In this document: one piece after another, positions 9,733-19,282 of the stretch
Layout of the letters: each line of letters begins with the position of its first letter
Numbering within the stretch: the first letter of the stretch is position 1
NCBI RefSeq assembly: GCF_028683135.1
Contig: NZ_JAJUBB010000008.1
Location: 124,001-188,000, forward strand
From: Enterovibrio qingdaonensis
Lineage (GTDB): Bacteria; Pseudomonadota; Gammaproteobacteria; Enterobacterales; Vibrionaceae
Length of the DNA stretch: 64,000 bases
Direction: 5' to 3'
Notes under the pieces: model-generated
What the model saw: only the letters and a program-made list of their open reading frames with translations
What the model was told of the DNA's origin: nothing
The model's database searches: none
Program-made: the position numbers and the translations under genes

Positions 9733-10203
9733 ATGGCTGAAGCAGCAAACAACCCACAAGCGCAACAGAACTTTGCAATTCAACGCATCTTCCTGAAAGA
9801 CCTGTCTTTTGAAGCACCAAACTCTCCAGCAGTATTTCAGCAAGAATGGCAACCAGACGTTAATCTGGATCTGGATACGCAAAGCCGTGAGCTGGGTGAA
9901 GGTGTATACGAAGTTGTTCTGCGTCTGACCGTAACGGTAAAAAACGGCGAAGAAAATGCGTTCCTGTGTGAAGTTCAGCAGGGCGGTATCTTTGCGGTTG
10001 CAGGTATGGAAGCTCCTCAATTGGCACATTGCCTAGGTGCATTCTGCCCGAACATTCTGTTCCCGTACGCACGTGAAACTATCTCTAGCCTGGTAGTGAA
10101 AGGTACGTTCCCACAACTGAACCTGGCGCCAGTAAACTTTGATGCGCTGTTCATGAACTACCTGCAAAGCCAGACTCAAAATCAAGAAAACGCTGACGCA
10201 TAA
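9733..10203 (+). CDS. secB: Protein-export chaperone SecB
   Basis: Tetrameric cytosolic chaperone that keeps preproteins unfolded and delivers them to SecA. 156 aa (E. coli 155). The core from [17 protein letters not shown] through [16 protein letters not shown] is strongly SecB-like. The start ATG follows CAAGGATTTAATACC. It is 24 bp upstream of gpsA on the same strand, the conserved secB-gpsA pair. Confidence 0.97.
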   Translation: MAEAANNPQAQQNFAIQRIFLKDLSFEAPNSPAVFQQEWQPDVNLDLDTQSRELGEGVYEVVLRLTVTVKNGEENAFLCEVQQGGIFAVAGMEAPQLAHCLGAFCPNILFPYARETISSLVVKGTFPQLNLAPVNFDALFMNYLQSQTQNQENADA

Positions 10204-10227
10204 TCGCAGCAAATAAGGTCGACACGA

Positions 10228-11244
10228 ATGTCAGATAACGCTAAAGCCAATGTTGCCATGACCGTATTGGGCGCAGGCTCATACGGGACATCTCTTGCTA
10301 TCTCTTTGGCGCGTAATGGTGCCAATGTGGTGTTGTGGGGGCATGAACCGGAACATATGGCGCAGCTGGAAATTGATCGCTCTAATGAAGCGTTTCTGCC
10401 GGGTGTCGCTTTTCCAGACTCACTGATCTTGAGTGCTGATCTTGAAGAAGCCATTCAAGTCAGCCGTGACATTCTTGTGGTCGTACCAAGCCATGTATTT
10501 GGTTTGGTCTTGTCACAAGTAAAACCCTTCCTGCGTGATGATCAGCGTATTTGCTGGGCGACCAAGGGCCTTGAGCCAGAAACCGGTCGTCTGCTGCAAG
10601 ACGTGGCGAAAGAGCAACTTGGTGAAGATGTGCCATTAGCGGTGCTGTCTGGCCCTACGTTTGCCAAAGAGCTGGCGGCAGGCATGCCAACCGCCATTTC
10701 AGTCGCCTCGCCTGATGCGGAGTTCCTTGCCGATCTTCAAGATAAAATCCACTGTAGTCGCACATTCCGTGTTTACGGTAACAGCGATTTTGTCGGCATA
10801 CAGCTTGGCGGAGCGGTGAAGAACGTGATTGCGATTGGCGCAGGCATGTCTGACGGCATAGGCTTTGGTGCAAATGCGCGTACCGCATTGATCACGCGCG
10901 GTCTTGCTGAACTTACCCGATTGGGTGTTGCTCTGGGTGCAGAGCGTGACACCTTTATGGGTATGGCAGGGCTGGGTGATCTTGTGCTGACGTGTACCGA
11001 TAACCAATCGCGCAACCGTCGCTTTGGCTTGGCTCTGGGTCAAGGTAAAGGCGTTGATGAAGCGCAAGATGAAATTGGTCAGGTGGTTGAAGGCTATCGT
11101 AATACCAAAGAAGTTCGCGCTTTGGCGAAACGCACAGGCGTGGAAATGCCAATTGTGGAGCAAATATATCAAGTGCTTTATGAAGGTAAAGATGCGCGAC
11201 TTGCGGCTCAAGATTTGTTAGCACGTCAACGAACCTCTGAATAG
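10228..11244 (+). CDS. gpsA: Glycerol-3-phosphate dehydrogenase [NAD(P)+]
   Basis: Reduces dihydroxyacetone phosphate to sn-glycerol 3-phosphate for phospholipid synthesis; cytoplasmic. 338 aa, normal length. N-terminal nucleotide-binding motif [17 protein letters not shown] (about residues 15-31). The catalytic lysine region is [17 protein letters not shown], with [10 protein letters not shown] following. It ends in a strong terminator, which separates it from cysE although E. coli keeps both in one cluster. Confidence 0.97.
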   Translation: MSDNAKANVAMTVLGAGSYGTSLAISLARNGANVVLWGHEPEHMAQLEIDRSNEAFLPGVAFPDSLILSADLEEAIQVSRDILVVVPSHVFGLVLSQVKPFLRDDQRICWATKGLEPETGRLLQDVAKEQLGEDVPLAVLSGPTFAKELAAGMPTAISVASPDAEFLADLQDKIHCSRTFRVYGNSDFVGIQLGGAVKNVIAIGAGMSDGIGFGANARTALITRGLAELTRLGVALGAERDTFMGMAGLGDLVLTCTDNQSRNRRFGLALGQGKGVDEAQDEIGQVVEGYRNTKEVRALAKRTGVEMPIVEQIYQVLYEGKDARLAAQDLLARQRTSE

Positions 11245-11266
11245 TTAACGAGTAACGTCGAGTCTG

Positions 11267-11297
11267 AAAAAACGCGGGAATGACTCCCGCGTTTTTT
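11267..11297 (+). terminator. Terminator after gpsA
   Basis: AAAAAACGCGGGA / TCCCGCGTTTTTT perfect 13-bp stem with a 5-nt loop. Confidence 0.9.
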
Positions 11298-11474
11298 ATT
11301 TTTGCGACACATAACGAGTCAACGGCTGAACTTCCCCTTGCTACACTGGCAGAATATTGGGTTGTTTAGCTATCTATGTCACACTGAGTAAAACGTCTCA
11401 TCAAGACTCCATTAAAATCTCAGGGATAGAGTGATAAACGATGAGAAGAGTGAGTAATGTAACAACGGAATTTA

Positions 11475-12332
11475 ATGGGTACGAACATGTATAGGGTGTG
11501 CGGAGAAGGCAACGCCAAAAAGTGTCAGCAAGATAAAGTCTGGAAAGCGATTAAGCGAGAAGCCAAAGAGCATAGCGAGCGTGAGCCTATGTTGGCGAGC
11601 TTCTTTCATGCCACTATCATCAAGCACGACACGCTTGCTGGTGCGCTGAGCTATATTCTTGCTAACAAACTGGCGACGCCAAGTATGCCAGCGATGGCAG
11701 TACGCGAAGTTGTCGAAGAGGCGTATGCGGGCGATATTGGAATAGTGAATGCGGCAGCTTGCGACATTTGTGCAACGGTTGAGCGCGATCCCGCTGTTGA
11801 GCTTTATTCTACGCCACTGTTGTACTTGAAAGGCTTCCATGCATTGCAGGGCTTTCGTGTTGCCAATTGGCTATGGCACCAAGGCCGTCGTGAGCTGGCA
11901 GTCTACTTACAAAACCAAATTTCTGTGGCGTGTCAGGTGGATGTTCACCCTGCTGCGCGCATTGGCTGCGGTATCATGTTTGACCATGCTACGGGCATTG
12001 TTGTTGGTGAAACGGCCGTTATTGAAGACGATGTTTCTATCCTTCAGGACGTCACGTTAGGCGGTACGGGTAAAGAGTCGGGTGATCGTCACCCTAAAAT
12101 TCGTACTGGCGTTATGATTGGCGCAGGGGCGAAGATTCTTGGCAATATTGAAGTAGGCGAGGGGGCGAAAGTCGCCGCGTGTTCTGTGGTATTGATTGAT
12201 GTTCCTCCGCACATGACGGCGGCAGGCGTGCCAGCAAAAATCGTCGGCGCACCGAGCAGTGATAAACCCTCGCTGGACATGGACCAGAAGTTTAAGTGCG
12301 GGCAGAGTTTTAGCGAAGGTGATGGTATATAG
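11475..12332 (+). CDS. cysE: Serine O-acetyltransferase
   Basis: First step of cysteine synthesis: L-serine plus acetyl-CoA to O-acetylserine. The N-terminal helical domain (EPMLASFFHATIIKH, MPAMAVREVVEEAYAGD) is followed by the left-handed beta-helix of hexapeptide repeats with the catalytic His-Asp region DVHPAARIGCGIMFDHATGIVVGE and DRHPKIRTGVMIGAGA. The C terminus ending in GDGI resembles the tail that docks into CysK. The start is uncertain: 285 aa from ATG 11475 is about 12 longer than E. coli CysE, and an in-frame ATG at 11487 or GTG at 11499 is possible. Confidence 0.95.
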   Translation: MGTNMYRVCGEGNAKKCQQDKVWKAIKREAKEHSEREPMLASFFHATIIKHDTLAGALSYILANKLATPSMPAMAVREVVEEAYAGDIGIVNAAACDICATVERDPAVELYSTPLLYLKGFHALQGFRVANWLWHQGRRELAVYLQNQISVACQVDVHPAARIGCGIMFDHATGIVVGETAVIEDDVSILQDVTLGGTGKESGDRHPKIRTGVMIGAGAKILGNIEVGEGAKVAACSVVLIDVPPHMTAAGVPAKIVGAPSSDKPSLDMDQKFKCGQSFSEGDGI

Positions 12333-12360
12333 CGATGTACCAAACGAACCTGAGACAGAC

Positions 12361-12388
12361 AAAAAACGGAGCCATAGGCTCCGTTTTT
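12361..12388. terminator. Bidirectional terminator between cysE and pfkA
   Basis: AAAAAACGGAGCC / GGCTCCGTTTTTTT hairpin between two convergent genes. Confidence 0.9.
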
Positions 12389-12407
12389 TTATCGTGGCAA
12401 CGCTGAA

Positions 12408-13370
12408 TTAGAACAGCTTGGTTGCTACGTCATACAGATCTTTGCGGAAAGGACGACGCATGTTGTCGATCGCATCAATGATATCGTGGTGAACCAGTTG
12501 TTCATTCTGGATACCCACACAGCGACCACCTTCGCCTTGCATCAGCAGATCAACGGCATATGCACCCATGCGCGACGCCAAGATACGGTCGAAGGCACGA
12601 GGCTGACCACCGCGTTGGATATGACCCAGAATGGTTGCGCGGGTTTCGCGGCCAGTTTCTGATTCAATGTACTTTGCCAACTCGTTGGTGTCTGTCATCA
12701 GTTCAGTGATAGTGATGATCGCGTGCTTCTTACCCTTGTAGATACCTTCTTTGATCTTTGAAATCAGGTTCTCTTTGTCCAGACCGATTTCAGGCGTAAT
12801 GAAGTACTCACAGCCGCCTGCAATAGACGCTGCTAGAGTCAAGTCACCGCAGTGGCGACCCATGACTTCCACGATAGAAATACGCTGGTGGGAAGAAGAT
12901 GTATCACGCAGACGGTCAATGGCTTCGACAACGGTGTTCAGTGCGGTCAAGTAACCGATGGTGTAGTCGGTGCCTGGGATATCGTTGTCGATAGTGCCTG
13001 GCAGACCGATACATGGGAAGCCCATTTCAGTCAGTTTCTTCGCACCCATGTATGAACCGTCACCACCGATAACAACCAGTGCGTCGATGCCGTGCATTTT
13101 CATGTTCTGGATGGCTTGCTCACGTACTTTCTCGTCTTTGAACTCAGGAAAACGTGCTGAGCCTAAGAAAGTACCGCCTTTGTTGATAATGTCTGACACG
13201 CTGGTGCGGTTCAGCTTCTCAATGCGGTTCTGATGAAGACCCTGATAGCCGTCGTAAACACCATATACTTCCAGACCTTCACTCAACGCAGCGCGAACAA
13301 CGCCACGAATCGCTGCATTCATACCCGGGGCGTCGCCGCCACTGGTCAAAACACCAATTTTACTAACCAT
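12408..13370 (-). CDS. pfkA: ATP-dependent 6-phosphofructokinase
   Basis: Phosphorylates fructose 6-phosphate to the 1,6-bisphosphate; allosteric homotetramer. 320 aa, same as E. coli PfkA. The ATP loop [15 protein letters not shown] (residues 6-20), catalytic [15 protein letters not shown] (D127 region) and substrate motif EVMGRHCG are intact. The start codon lies inside a 12-bp palindrome TAACCATGGTTA (13364-13375), just after GAGGGT. In E. coli pfkA is also next to fieF and the cpx genes. Confidence 0.97.
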   Translation of the reverse strand: MVSKIGVLTSGGDAPGMNAAIRGVVRAALSEGLEVYGVYDGYQGLHQNRIEKLNRTSVSDIINKGGTFLGSARFPEFKDEKVREQAIQNMKMHGIDALVVIGGDGSYMGAKKLTEMGFPCIGLPGTIDNDIPGTDYTIGYLTALNTVVEAIDRLRDTSSSHQRISIVEVMGRHCGDLTLAASIAGGCEYFITPEIGLDKENLISKIKEGIYKGKKHAIITITELMTDTNELAKYIESETGRETRATILGHIQRGGQPRAFDRILASRMGAYAVDLLMQGEGGRCVGIQNEQLVHHDIIDAIDNMRRPFRKDLYDVATKLF

Positions 13371-13633
13371 GGTTACCCTCTGACTTTGGGAATTGAAATT
13401 TCAAATCCATTGATCGCATGTCCAGACATCGAGCCTCACACCCAGCTTCCCTAAGAAAAGTCTTAATGGGTAACGCGGGTTTGCCTCAGTCATGCGTGAC
13501 GTGCAAGTTTAGCTCGCATGCACCGTCTTTAAAACTGTAACTTTCCTACTTATGAAAGACTATTACAATTTTGCTAACTATTTTCGTTGATAGAAATCAG
13601 TAAGCGTTACAAATTTCCGCGACACAACAAAGA

Positions 13634-14530
13634 TTAATTGTGTACGTGCGACGATTTACCCACGACCGAAACGGGATCTTGGTGGATGATAATATCTGCG
13701 CCCGGGAACGCAACTTCGAGCCGATTTTCTACCTCATCCGCGATGACATGGGCATCAACAAGCTTGAGTTCATCATCTAGCTCTAAATGCAATTGAATGA
13801 ATTTCGTAGCACCAGCTTGACGGGTTCTTAAATCGTGCACGCCATGCACACCTGCCACCGTCGATGACAAGAGCATGATTTTTTCTTGTTCTTCTGTTGG
13901 AAGCTGCCTATCCAGCAGCGACTGTACGGCCTCATGTGCCATTTTGACCGCACTATAAAGAATGAAGATACCAATACCGATAGCAAAAATCGCATCTGCC
14001 ATCTTGATGCCATACCAAGCAAGGCCGAGAGCCGCCATGATAGCAAGGTTCATCAGTAAGTCGGATTGATAGTGGAGAGAGTCAGCAGAAATGGCCTGAC
14101 TGCCGGTTTTGCGCACCACCCATTTTTGGAAGAGAACTAAGACGCCAGTAAAAACAGTGGCGATTGCACTGACTGCCACACCGACACCTGGGTTGTGTAA
14201 CTCTGCGGGATTATAAAGGCGCTCGAAACCGCTTAACACGAGGAAGAAAGCAGAGCCGACGATAAATGCAGCCTGCGCAAGTGCGGCGAGTGATTCGGCT
14301 TTTCCGTGTCCAAACTTATGCTCCTCATCTGCAGGTTGGAGCGCATAACGCACCACAATCAGATTGGTAACTGACGCCAAAAGGTCAATCATGGAGTCAA
14401 CGAGTGAAGCAAGTAAGCTGATGGAGTCGGTATACCACCACGTGAACACCTTCATCAGAAGAAGTACAGTGGCTGTGATGGTGGCTGCCCATGCCGCCAT
14501 TTGAACTAAACGGGCGTATTTCTGAGTCAT
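13634..14530 (-). CDS. fieF: Cation-efflux pump FieF (cation diffusion facilitator)
   Basis: Inner-membrane antiporter exporting Zn2+/Fe2+ in exchange for protons. 298 aa (YiiP/FieF about 300). Six transmembrane helices are recognisable in the first 210 residues. The transport-site residues D45 and D49 ([12 protein letters not shown]) and the HxxxD pair in [10 protein letters not shown] on helix V match the family. The C-terminal cytoplasmic domain has the metal-binding HVIADEVEN and IIIHQDP segments. It is downstream of cpxP on the same strand (143 bp). Confidence 0.95.
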   Translation of the reverse strand: MTQKYARLVQMAAWAATITATVLLLMKVFTWWYTDSISLLASLVDSMIDLLASVTNLIVVRYALQPADEEHKFGHGKAESLAALAQAAFIVGSAFFLVLSGFERLYNPAELHNPGVGVAVSAIATVFTGVLVLFQKWVVRKTGSQAISADSLHYQSDLLMNLAIMAALGLAWYGIKMADAIFAIGIGIFILYSAVKMAHEAVQSLLDRQLPTEEQEKIMLLSSTVAGVHGVHDLRTRQAGATKFIQLHLELDDELKLVDAHVIADEVENRLEVAFPGADIIIHQDPVSVVGKSSHVHN

Positions 14531-14625
14531 ATTTGGAACGTGGTCAAAATAAGTTCAGAGAGTATAACGTTTTTTCAACACGATAGGCTGTGTTGTATCA
14601 AGAGATGTAATACAAAATGCAACAC

Positions 14626-14641
14626 GCCGGCAGCAGCCGGC
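14626..14641 (-). terminator. GC-rich hairpin after cpxP
   Basis: GCCGGC / GCCGGC with a 4-nt loop, 33 bp past the cpxP stop; the minus strand continues with a T-rich but interrupted tract. Weak or partial terminator, so some readthrough into fieF is possible. Confidence 0.5.
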
Positions 14642-14673
14642 ATGAAGGGATAGCTCTCAGCAGAGGTTGGCGA

Positions 14674-15141
14674 TTAGCCGTGGTGAGACATGCGCTTTTG
14701 ATGACGCTCGGCCATTTTTGCCATGTTTTCTTTCACCTGCGCTTTTTGCTCTGGTGTCAGAATACTCATCATCTCGTGGCGTTTTTTCGCCATCTCAATG
14801 CGACGCTCTACTTGTTGTTGTGACATTTTCTCTGCCAGTCCACGCACTGCGGCTTCATCAAAGTTGTCAGCCAGCATCAGATCTTGCATTTGTTGACGTT
14901 CAGCCATCATCTGTGTACGGAAGTTGTCTTTACCAGCGCGCATTTCTTCGCGGTTTTCTTCTCGTAGAGTGCGAAGCTCATCTTTTTGAACGTCAGTCAA
15001 TTCAACACCGCGAAGCAGGTGTTTACCACCCATCATGCCTTTACCTTCATGATGACCGCCGCCAAACGCCATGGCAGACATAGAACCCATCATCAGTGGA
15101 AGTGCAATAACAGTAGCAGCAATACGTTTTGAAAATTTCAT
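14674..15141 (-). CDS. cpxP: CpxP/Spy-family periplasmic stress protein
   Basis: 155 aa. Signal peptide of about 25 residues (MKFSKRIAATVIALPLMMG...SAMA). The mature helical protein has the two family LTxxQ motifs, LTDVQ (about 48) and LTPEQ near the C terminus, which define the CpxP/Spy fold. CpxP binds the CpxA sensor domain and lowers signalling, and acts as an adaptor for misfolded proteins. It is divergent from cpxRA, and the 185-bp gap carries a repeated CpxR box. His/Met-rich ends (GGGHHEGKGMMGGKH and HQKRMSHHG) could bind metals; this is speculation. Confidence 0.9.
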   Translation of the reverse strand: MKFSKRIAATVIALPLMMGSMSAMAFGGGHHEGKGMMGGKHLLRGVELTDVQKDELRTLREENREEMRAGKDNFRTQMMAERQQMQDLMLADNFDEAAVRGLAEKMSQQQVERRIEMAKKRHEMMSILTPEQKAQVKENMAKMAERHQKRMSHHG

Positions 15142-15205
15142 GGTGTGTTCTCCGGTTCATGTGTTTGTTGCGTCGTTTGTTGGGAGTAACTTTACCCATT
15201 GGGAT

Positions 15206-15251
15206 GTAAACCGGTGTGGGAGTTAGGTAAAGCAATGTAAAGGCCAGTAAA
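15206..15251. promoter_or_regulatory. CpxR box array between cpxP and cpxRA
   Basis: Four GTAAA pentamers at 15206-15210, 15227-15231, 15237-15241 and 15247-15251. The last three are spaced exactly 10 bp apart. The known CpxR consensus is GTAAA-N5-GTAAA, so 15227-15251 holds two overlapping copies. Inverted TTTAC copies flank it at 15191-15195 and 15259-15263. It would control cpxP and give cpxRA autoregulation. Confidence 0.85.
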
Positions 15252-15326
15252 CCTGTGATTTACGCATGGAATCCAAAAGGCGATTGGCTGATACTAGATT
15301 CAACCAACACTCTATAGGCACACCCC

Positions 15327-16022
15327 ATGGCGAACATTCTTCTTATTGACGATGACACTGAATTGACGAGCTTATTGAAAGACTTGCTTGAGCTTGAAGG
15401 CTATGACGTAGACATCGCCAATAATGGTCAACAGGGTCTCGAAAAGATCAGCGAAAACGTTGACCTTGTCTTGCTTGACGTGATGATGCCCGTTTTGAAC
15501 GGTATGGAAACATTGCGACGATTGCGGGACCAATGGGAGACCCCTGTATTGATGCTGACGGCAAAAGGCGAAGAAATCGATCGCGTGATGGGGCTAGAGC
15601 TAGGCGCAGATGACTACCTGCCAAAACCGTTTAGCGATAGAGAACTTCTTGCTCGTATGCGAGCTATTTTACGCCGAACCGCGAAAAACGCCGATGACAA
15701 ACGCACTGATGAGGCTCAGGACAAGCTCGAGTATCAGGATATAACAGTCTATCCCGGGAAAATGGAAGTGTACTGCCAGTCGCAATTGGTTGATTTGACA
15801 GGGACAGAGACCGCGCTTCTTATTTATCTCGTCAAGCAGCCGGGAAACATTGTTGCGAAAGCGGACATTAGTCTGAACGTGCTAGGGAAGCGCTTGGCTC
15901 CATTTGATCGCGCAATCGACATGCATATCTCAAACATCAGGAAAAAACTGCCTGAGCGTGGAGATGGCAAACCGCGCATCAAAACCTTGCGTGGTCGTGG
16001 CTACTTGCTCGTGGAGGCATGA
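15327..16022 (+). CDS. cpxR: Envelope-stress response regulator CpxR
   Basis: OmpR/PhoB-family response regulator, 231 aa. Receiver domain 1-120 with acidic pocket D8-D10, phospho-acceptor D51 (LLDVMMP), T at LMLTAKG and K at LPKPF. The winged-helix DNA-binding domain spans about 130-231 (DLTGTETALLIYL, DMHISNIRKKL, TLRGRGYLL). It activates envelope protein-folding genes. It overlaps cpxA by 4 bp (ATGA), so the two are translationally coupled. Its own operator is the GTAAA array upstream. Confidence 0.96.
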   Translation: MANILLIDDDTELTSLLKDLLELEGYDVDIANNGQQGLEKISENVDLVLLDVMMPVLNGMETLRRLRDQWETPVLMLTAKGEEIDRVMGLELGADDYLPKPFSDRELLARMRAILRRTAKNADDKRTDEAQDKLEYQDITVYPGKMEVYCQSQLVDLTGTETALLIYLVKQPGNIVAKADISLNVLGKRLAPFDRAIDMHISNIRKKLPERGDGKPRIKTLRGRGYLLVEA

Positions 16023-17404
16023 TGAAGCTGCCTACGATTAAAAGCCTCTATGGCCGAATATTTGCCATCTTCTGGCTGACACTGTTACTGGTACTTATCG
16101 CGGTGCTTGCAGCGCAGCAAGCGGATCCTCGTCAGCAACACGAGCTACCTGTGTCGTCAAAAATAAAGCTACAGAAGATGGCGGACAATATCTCAAACAG
16201 GTTGTTCTCTATGCATGGAAGCTTGGAAGATAACTTGGAGAAGGTGCAGCGAAACCTGTCTGAACGCGGCGGCATAAAGCTGTACTTTACTAACCTTGAG
16301 GGGGAAGTCTACAACCAGAGGCAGCATCATGGTGGAAGTCGAACATTAAAGAATTTCACGTCGATAGCGGATGACCCTAATAATCCGCAACAACGTCTTT
16401 ACGGGCGATGGATGTTGGCGGGGCCATTTTTGGTCGATGACGGTCAATCGGAAGCATTAATGTATGTAGGACGTATGTGGCGAGAAGCCCCACCGTTCTA
16501 TGCTCAGATTTTGGATAAACCTTTTCAGTTGCTACTCGTGACCATGGTGGTAAGTACACCACTGTTGCTTTGGTTGGCGTGGGCATTGAGTCGCCCTGCT
16601 CGCAGAATGCAGGCTGCTGCTGAGCGGGTGGCTGAAGGTCGCTTGGACATTGATCCTAGTCTAGAAAAAGGCCCGCGAGAGTTTCGGCAAGCGGGAGCCA
16701 GTTTTAACCAAATGGTGACGGCACTAAATCAAATGATAAGCGGTCAGCAACGATTGCTGTCAGACATATCTCACGAGCTACGCTCCCCGTTGACACGCTT
16801 ACGTATGGCGAATGCATTGGCCATTCGCAAGCAAGGTGAGAGTCCGGAACTTTCACGTATTGATACTGAAGCCGAGCGCATGGAGCAGATGATTGCTGAT
16901 TTGCTTGCACTCTCGCGTATGCAGCTAAACAGTCACGCAGGGCGTGAAACCTACACGCTTGAAGAGCTTTGGTTGACCTTGCTGGAAGATGCAGAATTTG
17001 AAGCCGAGCAACATAACAAGGCATTGACCTACCAAGCCATTCCATCGGCCAGCATTGAGGGCAATGGCCCATTGCTTTGCAGCGCATTAGAGAACGTGGT
17101 GCGTAATGCAATAAAGTACGCTAACCATAATGTCGACGTCGTTTTTACGGTGTCGGGGCGCGAGCTTAAAGTGGTGGTCAGCGACGATGGTGAAGGCGTG
17201 CCGCAAGAAATGCTAGCAGACATATTCAGACCGTTTTATCGCGTATCGACGGCGCGCGATCGCGCGAGCGGTGGCACGGGGCTTGGTCTTGCCATTACAG
17301 ATAGTGCCATGCGGCAACATAACGGGAAAGCGGAAGCCAGCCTCAATGACAAAGGTGGGTTGACGGTTACTTTGGTGTTTGGGCTGATCAATACAGCTAA
17401 ATAA
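16019..17404 (+). CDS. cpxA: Envelope-stress sensor histidine kinase CpxA
   Basis: 461 aa inner-membrane kinase. TM1 at about 10-31, periplasmic sensor about 32-168, TM2 about 170-190, then HAMP (SRPARRMQAAAERVAEGRLD). The H-box SDISHELRSPLTRLR carries H252. The ATP-binding domain shows the N-box NVVRNAIKYA, G1 SDDGEGVP, F-box FRPFYRV and G2 GGTGLGLAI. It senses misfolded envelope proteins and is restrained by CpxP. The sequence begins ATGATG, so the start may be the ATG at 16019 or 16022; GGAGGC lies just upstream. Confidence 0.96.
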   Translation: MMKLPTIKSLYGRIFAIFWLTLLLVLIAVLAAQQADPRQQHELPVSSKIKLQKMADNISNRLFSMHGSLEDNLEKVQRNLSERGGIKLYFTNLEGEVYNQRQHHGGSRTLKNFTSIADDPNNPQQRLYGRWMLAGPFLVDDGQSEALMYVGRMWREAPPFYAQILDKPFQLLLVTMVVSTPLLLWLAWALSRPARRMQAAAERVAEGRLDIDPSLEKGPREFRQAGASFNQMVTALNQMISGQQRLLSDISHELRSPLTRLRMANALAIRKQGESPELSRIDTEAERMEQMIADLLALSRMQLNSHAGRETYTLEELWLTLLEDAEFEAEQHNKALTYQAIPSASIEGNGPLLCSALENVVRNAIKYANHNVDVVFTVSGRELKVVVSDDGEGVPQEMLADIFRPFYRVSTARDRASGGTGLGLAITDSAMRQHNGKAEASLNDKGGLTVTLVFGLINTAK

Positions 17405-17520
17405 CGGTACAAAAAAAGCGGTTAAATTTCTAAAAAAACTCAAGAAATATCTCACTTTTAAGAGTTATTGCTAACCTTAGAGAAGCGGCTGTGTCTCGTT
17501 GACACAGAACTCTCGACTTT

Positions 17521-17542
17521 AACGCGCAGACCGCGTTTTTTA
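17521..17542 (+). terminator. Probable terminator after cpxA
   Basis: AACGCG / CGCGTT stem with a 5-nt loop followed by a T-run, 16 bp before the chemoreceptor start. A second small hairpin (TGTGTC / GACACA, 17490-17506) precedes it. Because it sits so close to the next ORF it may also shape that gene's leader. Confidence 0.6.
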
Positions 17543-17557
17543 GGAGCAGGTTAGCTT

Positions 17558-19228
17558 ATGTCCTCTCAGATGACCATCAAACAACGACTTACTCTGTTCG
17601 TGGCTTTGGTGTGCGGTATACAAATTTTTGTTGGTGCTTTTGTCTTCTACAAACTGGCTTACATTGAAGGCCACGTGGGAGGTGTAGCACAGCGAGATAT
17701 CCCTGTTCTTGCGGCCATTAGCCGCGCGACAGAACATCAGCTTGAGCAGCGAATTCACTACAACAAGGCATTTCGCTATGCGCTTGAAGTCGGCCAAGAA
17801 CCCAATGCTGAAGCGAATTATGCCAAGGAAAAAGCTTATTTCTACGAGCTTGGTGAAAAAGTAGGGAAAGATAAAAAAGAGATTAAAACACTGCTTTCTG
17901 AGGGTGTAGAAAGAGGAACAGAAGAAGAAAAACGCGCGTTTTCGGCTGCCAACAGTAAGCTAAACGACATAGTCGCAATGCATGAAAAGTGGGTGGTACA
18001 TGTCGAAAATGTTTTCAAAGAGCTCGAAGGCAAGCATTTCCACGACGCTGAGGTGCTTGATGAAGTCGTCGGTGAAGAGGCAGAAACCACGACCAAAATG
18101 GTTGATAGCCTATTAACGGATATCGGTAAATTTACTGAAGCCGCAGTCACTGACATCGAAAAACGTGCTGTTGTCTTGGAAATCACCCTGCTTGGTTCCG
18201 TAGTGTTGGCGCTCATTGTCGCCATCATCATGTCCAAAATCATCCTCAGTCGCATTTATGCAGGTCTTAACAAAGTATCAGATGCTCTGGCCGTTCAAGC
18301 CTCTGGGGATTTTAGCCAAGTAGGCGTTATCGACGAGCCAGGTATTATTGGCGAGCTTCAAAAAAACATGGAAGGCACACGAAAGAGCACGAATGCCATG
18401 ATCGCTAAAGTCGCAGCTGAAGTGTCTGAAGCGGCAAATGCGCTGAACATTGCGTCACAAAGTGTAAAAAGCAACAGCGATGCTCAAAGCGGAGAGATAA
18501 TGCAGGTTGCAACAGCCGTTAATGAAATGTCCGCGACCGCACAGGAAATTGCAAATAGCTCATCTCGGACGCAGAAAGCCACGGAAAATGCATCGTTGCA
18601 ATCATCCGAGAGTATGCGCGTAAATGGGGAGGCGATGAAGCAGACTCAAGCTCTGATTGAAAGCCTAACCCAGTCCAGTGATGCATTGACTGAGCTGGAG
18701 AAAAACAGTGGCAATATTGCGTCAGTGCTAGATGTTATTAAAGGCATTGCTGAGCAAACTAACTTGCTGGCATTGAATGCGGCAATTGAAGCCGCGAGAG
18801 CGGGTGAGCAGGGAAGAGGCTTTGCTGTCGTTGCTGATGAAGTACGGAGCCTGGCGCAGCGCACGCATGATTCAACGTCTGAAATTGAATCTATGATTGC
18901 TCAACTTAGCGCTGTGACAAAAGAAGCCGTTGATACCATGGAGAAAAGTTGTGAAATCGGTGATAAGACCATTCAACTGGCACGTCAGTCAGGGGATTAT
19001 TTGTCTAAGGCCGGTGAAGCGACAACCGAAGTGACAGACATGAATTTACATGTGGCGAGTGCCGCTGAACAACAAAGCAGTGTCGTCGAAGAAATCAATA
19101 TTAACGTGAATAAAATTAGTGAGATGGCAGAACAGAGTGCACATGAAGTGGAAAGTTTGGTGCAAGCGACGGGCAAACTGAATCAAATTGCCTCAGAGCT
19201 TCAGCAGTCTGTTGGGCAGTCGCGTTAA
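17558..19228 (+). CDS. Methyl-accepting chemotaxis protein
   Basis: 556 aa chemoreceptor. TM1 about 12-34, a periplasmic domain of about 170 residues rich in Glu/Lys and predicted helical (four-helix-bundle or longer HBM type, about 35-204), TM2 about 205-227, HAMP, then the signalling domain. The conserved hairpin tip EQTNLLALNAAIEAARAGE lies at about 398-416, with GRGFAVVADEVRSLAQR after it; this core binds CheA/CheW. The ligand cannot be told. It resembles the vibrio HlyB-type receptors at the N terminus, from memory. It sits alone between cpxA and trmL, a place with no chemoreceptor in E. coli. Confidence 0.93.
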   Translation: MSSQMTIKQRLTLFVALVCGIQIFVGAFVFYKLAYIEGHVGGVAQRDIPVLAAISRATEHQLEQRIHYNKAFRYALEVGQEPNAEANYAKEKAYFYELGEKVGKDKKEIKTLLSEGVERGTEEEKRAFSAANSKLNDIVAMHEKWVVHVENVFKELEGKHFHDAEVLDEVVGEEAETTTKMVDSLLTDIGKFTEAAVTDIEKRAVVLEITLLGSVVLALIVAIIMSKIILSRIYAGLNKVSDALAVQASGDFSQVGVIDEPGIIGELQKNMEGTRKSTNAMIAKVAAEVSEAANALNIASQSVKSNSDAQSGEIMQVATAVNEMSATAQEIANSSSRTQKATENASLQSSESMRVNGEAMKQTQALIESLTQSSDALTELEKNSGNIASVLDVIKGIAEQTNLLALNAAIEAARAGEQGRGFAVVADEVRSLAQRTHDSTSEIESMIAQLSAVTKEAVDTMEKSCEIGDKTIQLARQSGDYLSKAGEATTEVTDMNLHVASAAEQQSSVVEEININVNKISEMAEQSAHEVESLVQATGKLNQIASELQQSVGQSR

Positions 19229-19251
19229 GTTAAATTACGCAGGTAAATACG

Positions 19252-19279
19252 AAAAAAGCAGGCGATGGCCTGCTTTTTT
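19252..19279. terminator. Bidirectional terminator between the MCP gene and trmL
   Basis: AAAAAAGCAGGC / GCCTGCTTTTTT perfect 12-bp stem between convergent genes. Confidence 0.9.
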
Positions 19280-19282
19280 TAA

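Noticed and set aside
9421-10029. 202-codon minus-strand ORF over yibN and secB
   Set aside because: It spans two well-supported genes on the other strand and has Phe/Cys/Gln-biased nonsense composition.
13584-13604. TTGATAGAAATCAGTAA as a second HapR/LuxR-type site upstream of pfkA
   Set aside because: The two half-sites are 2 bp too close for the 22-bp consensus, so it is probably chance.
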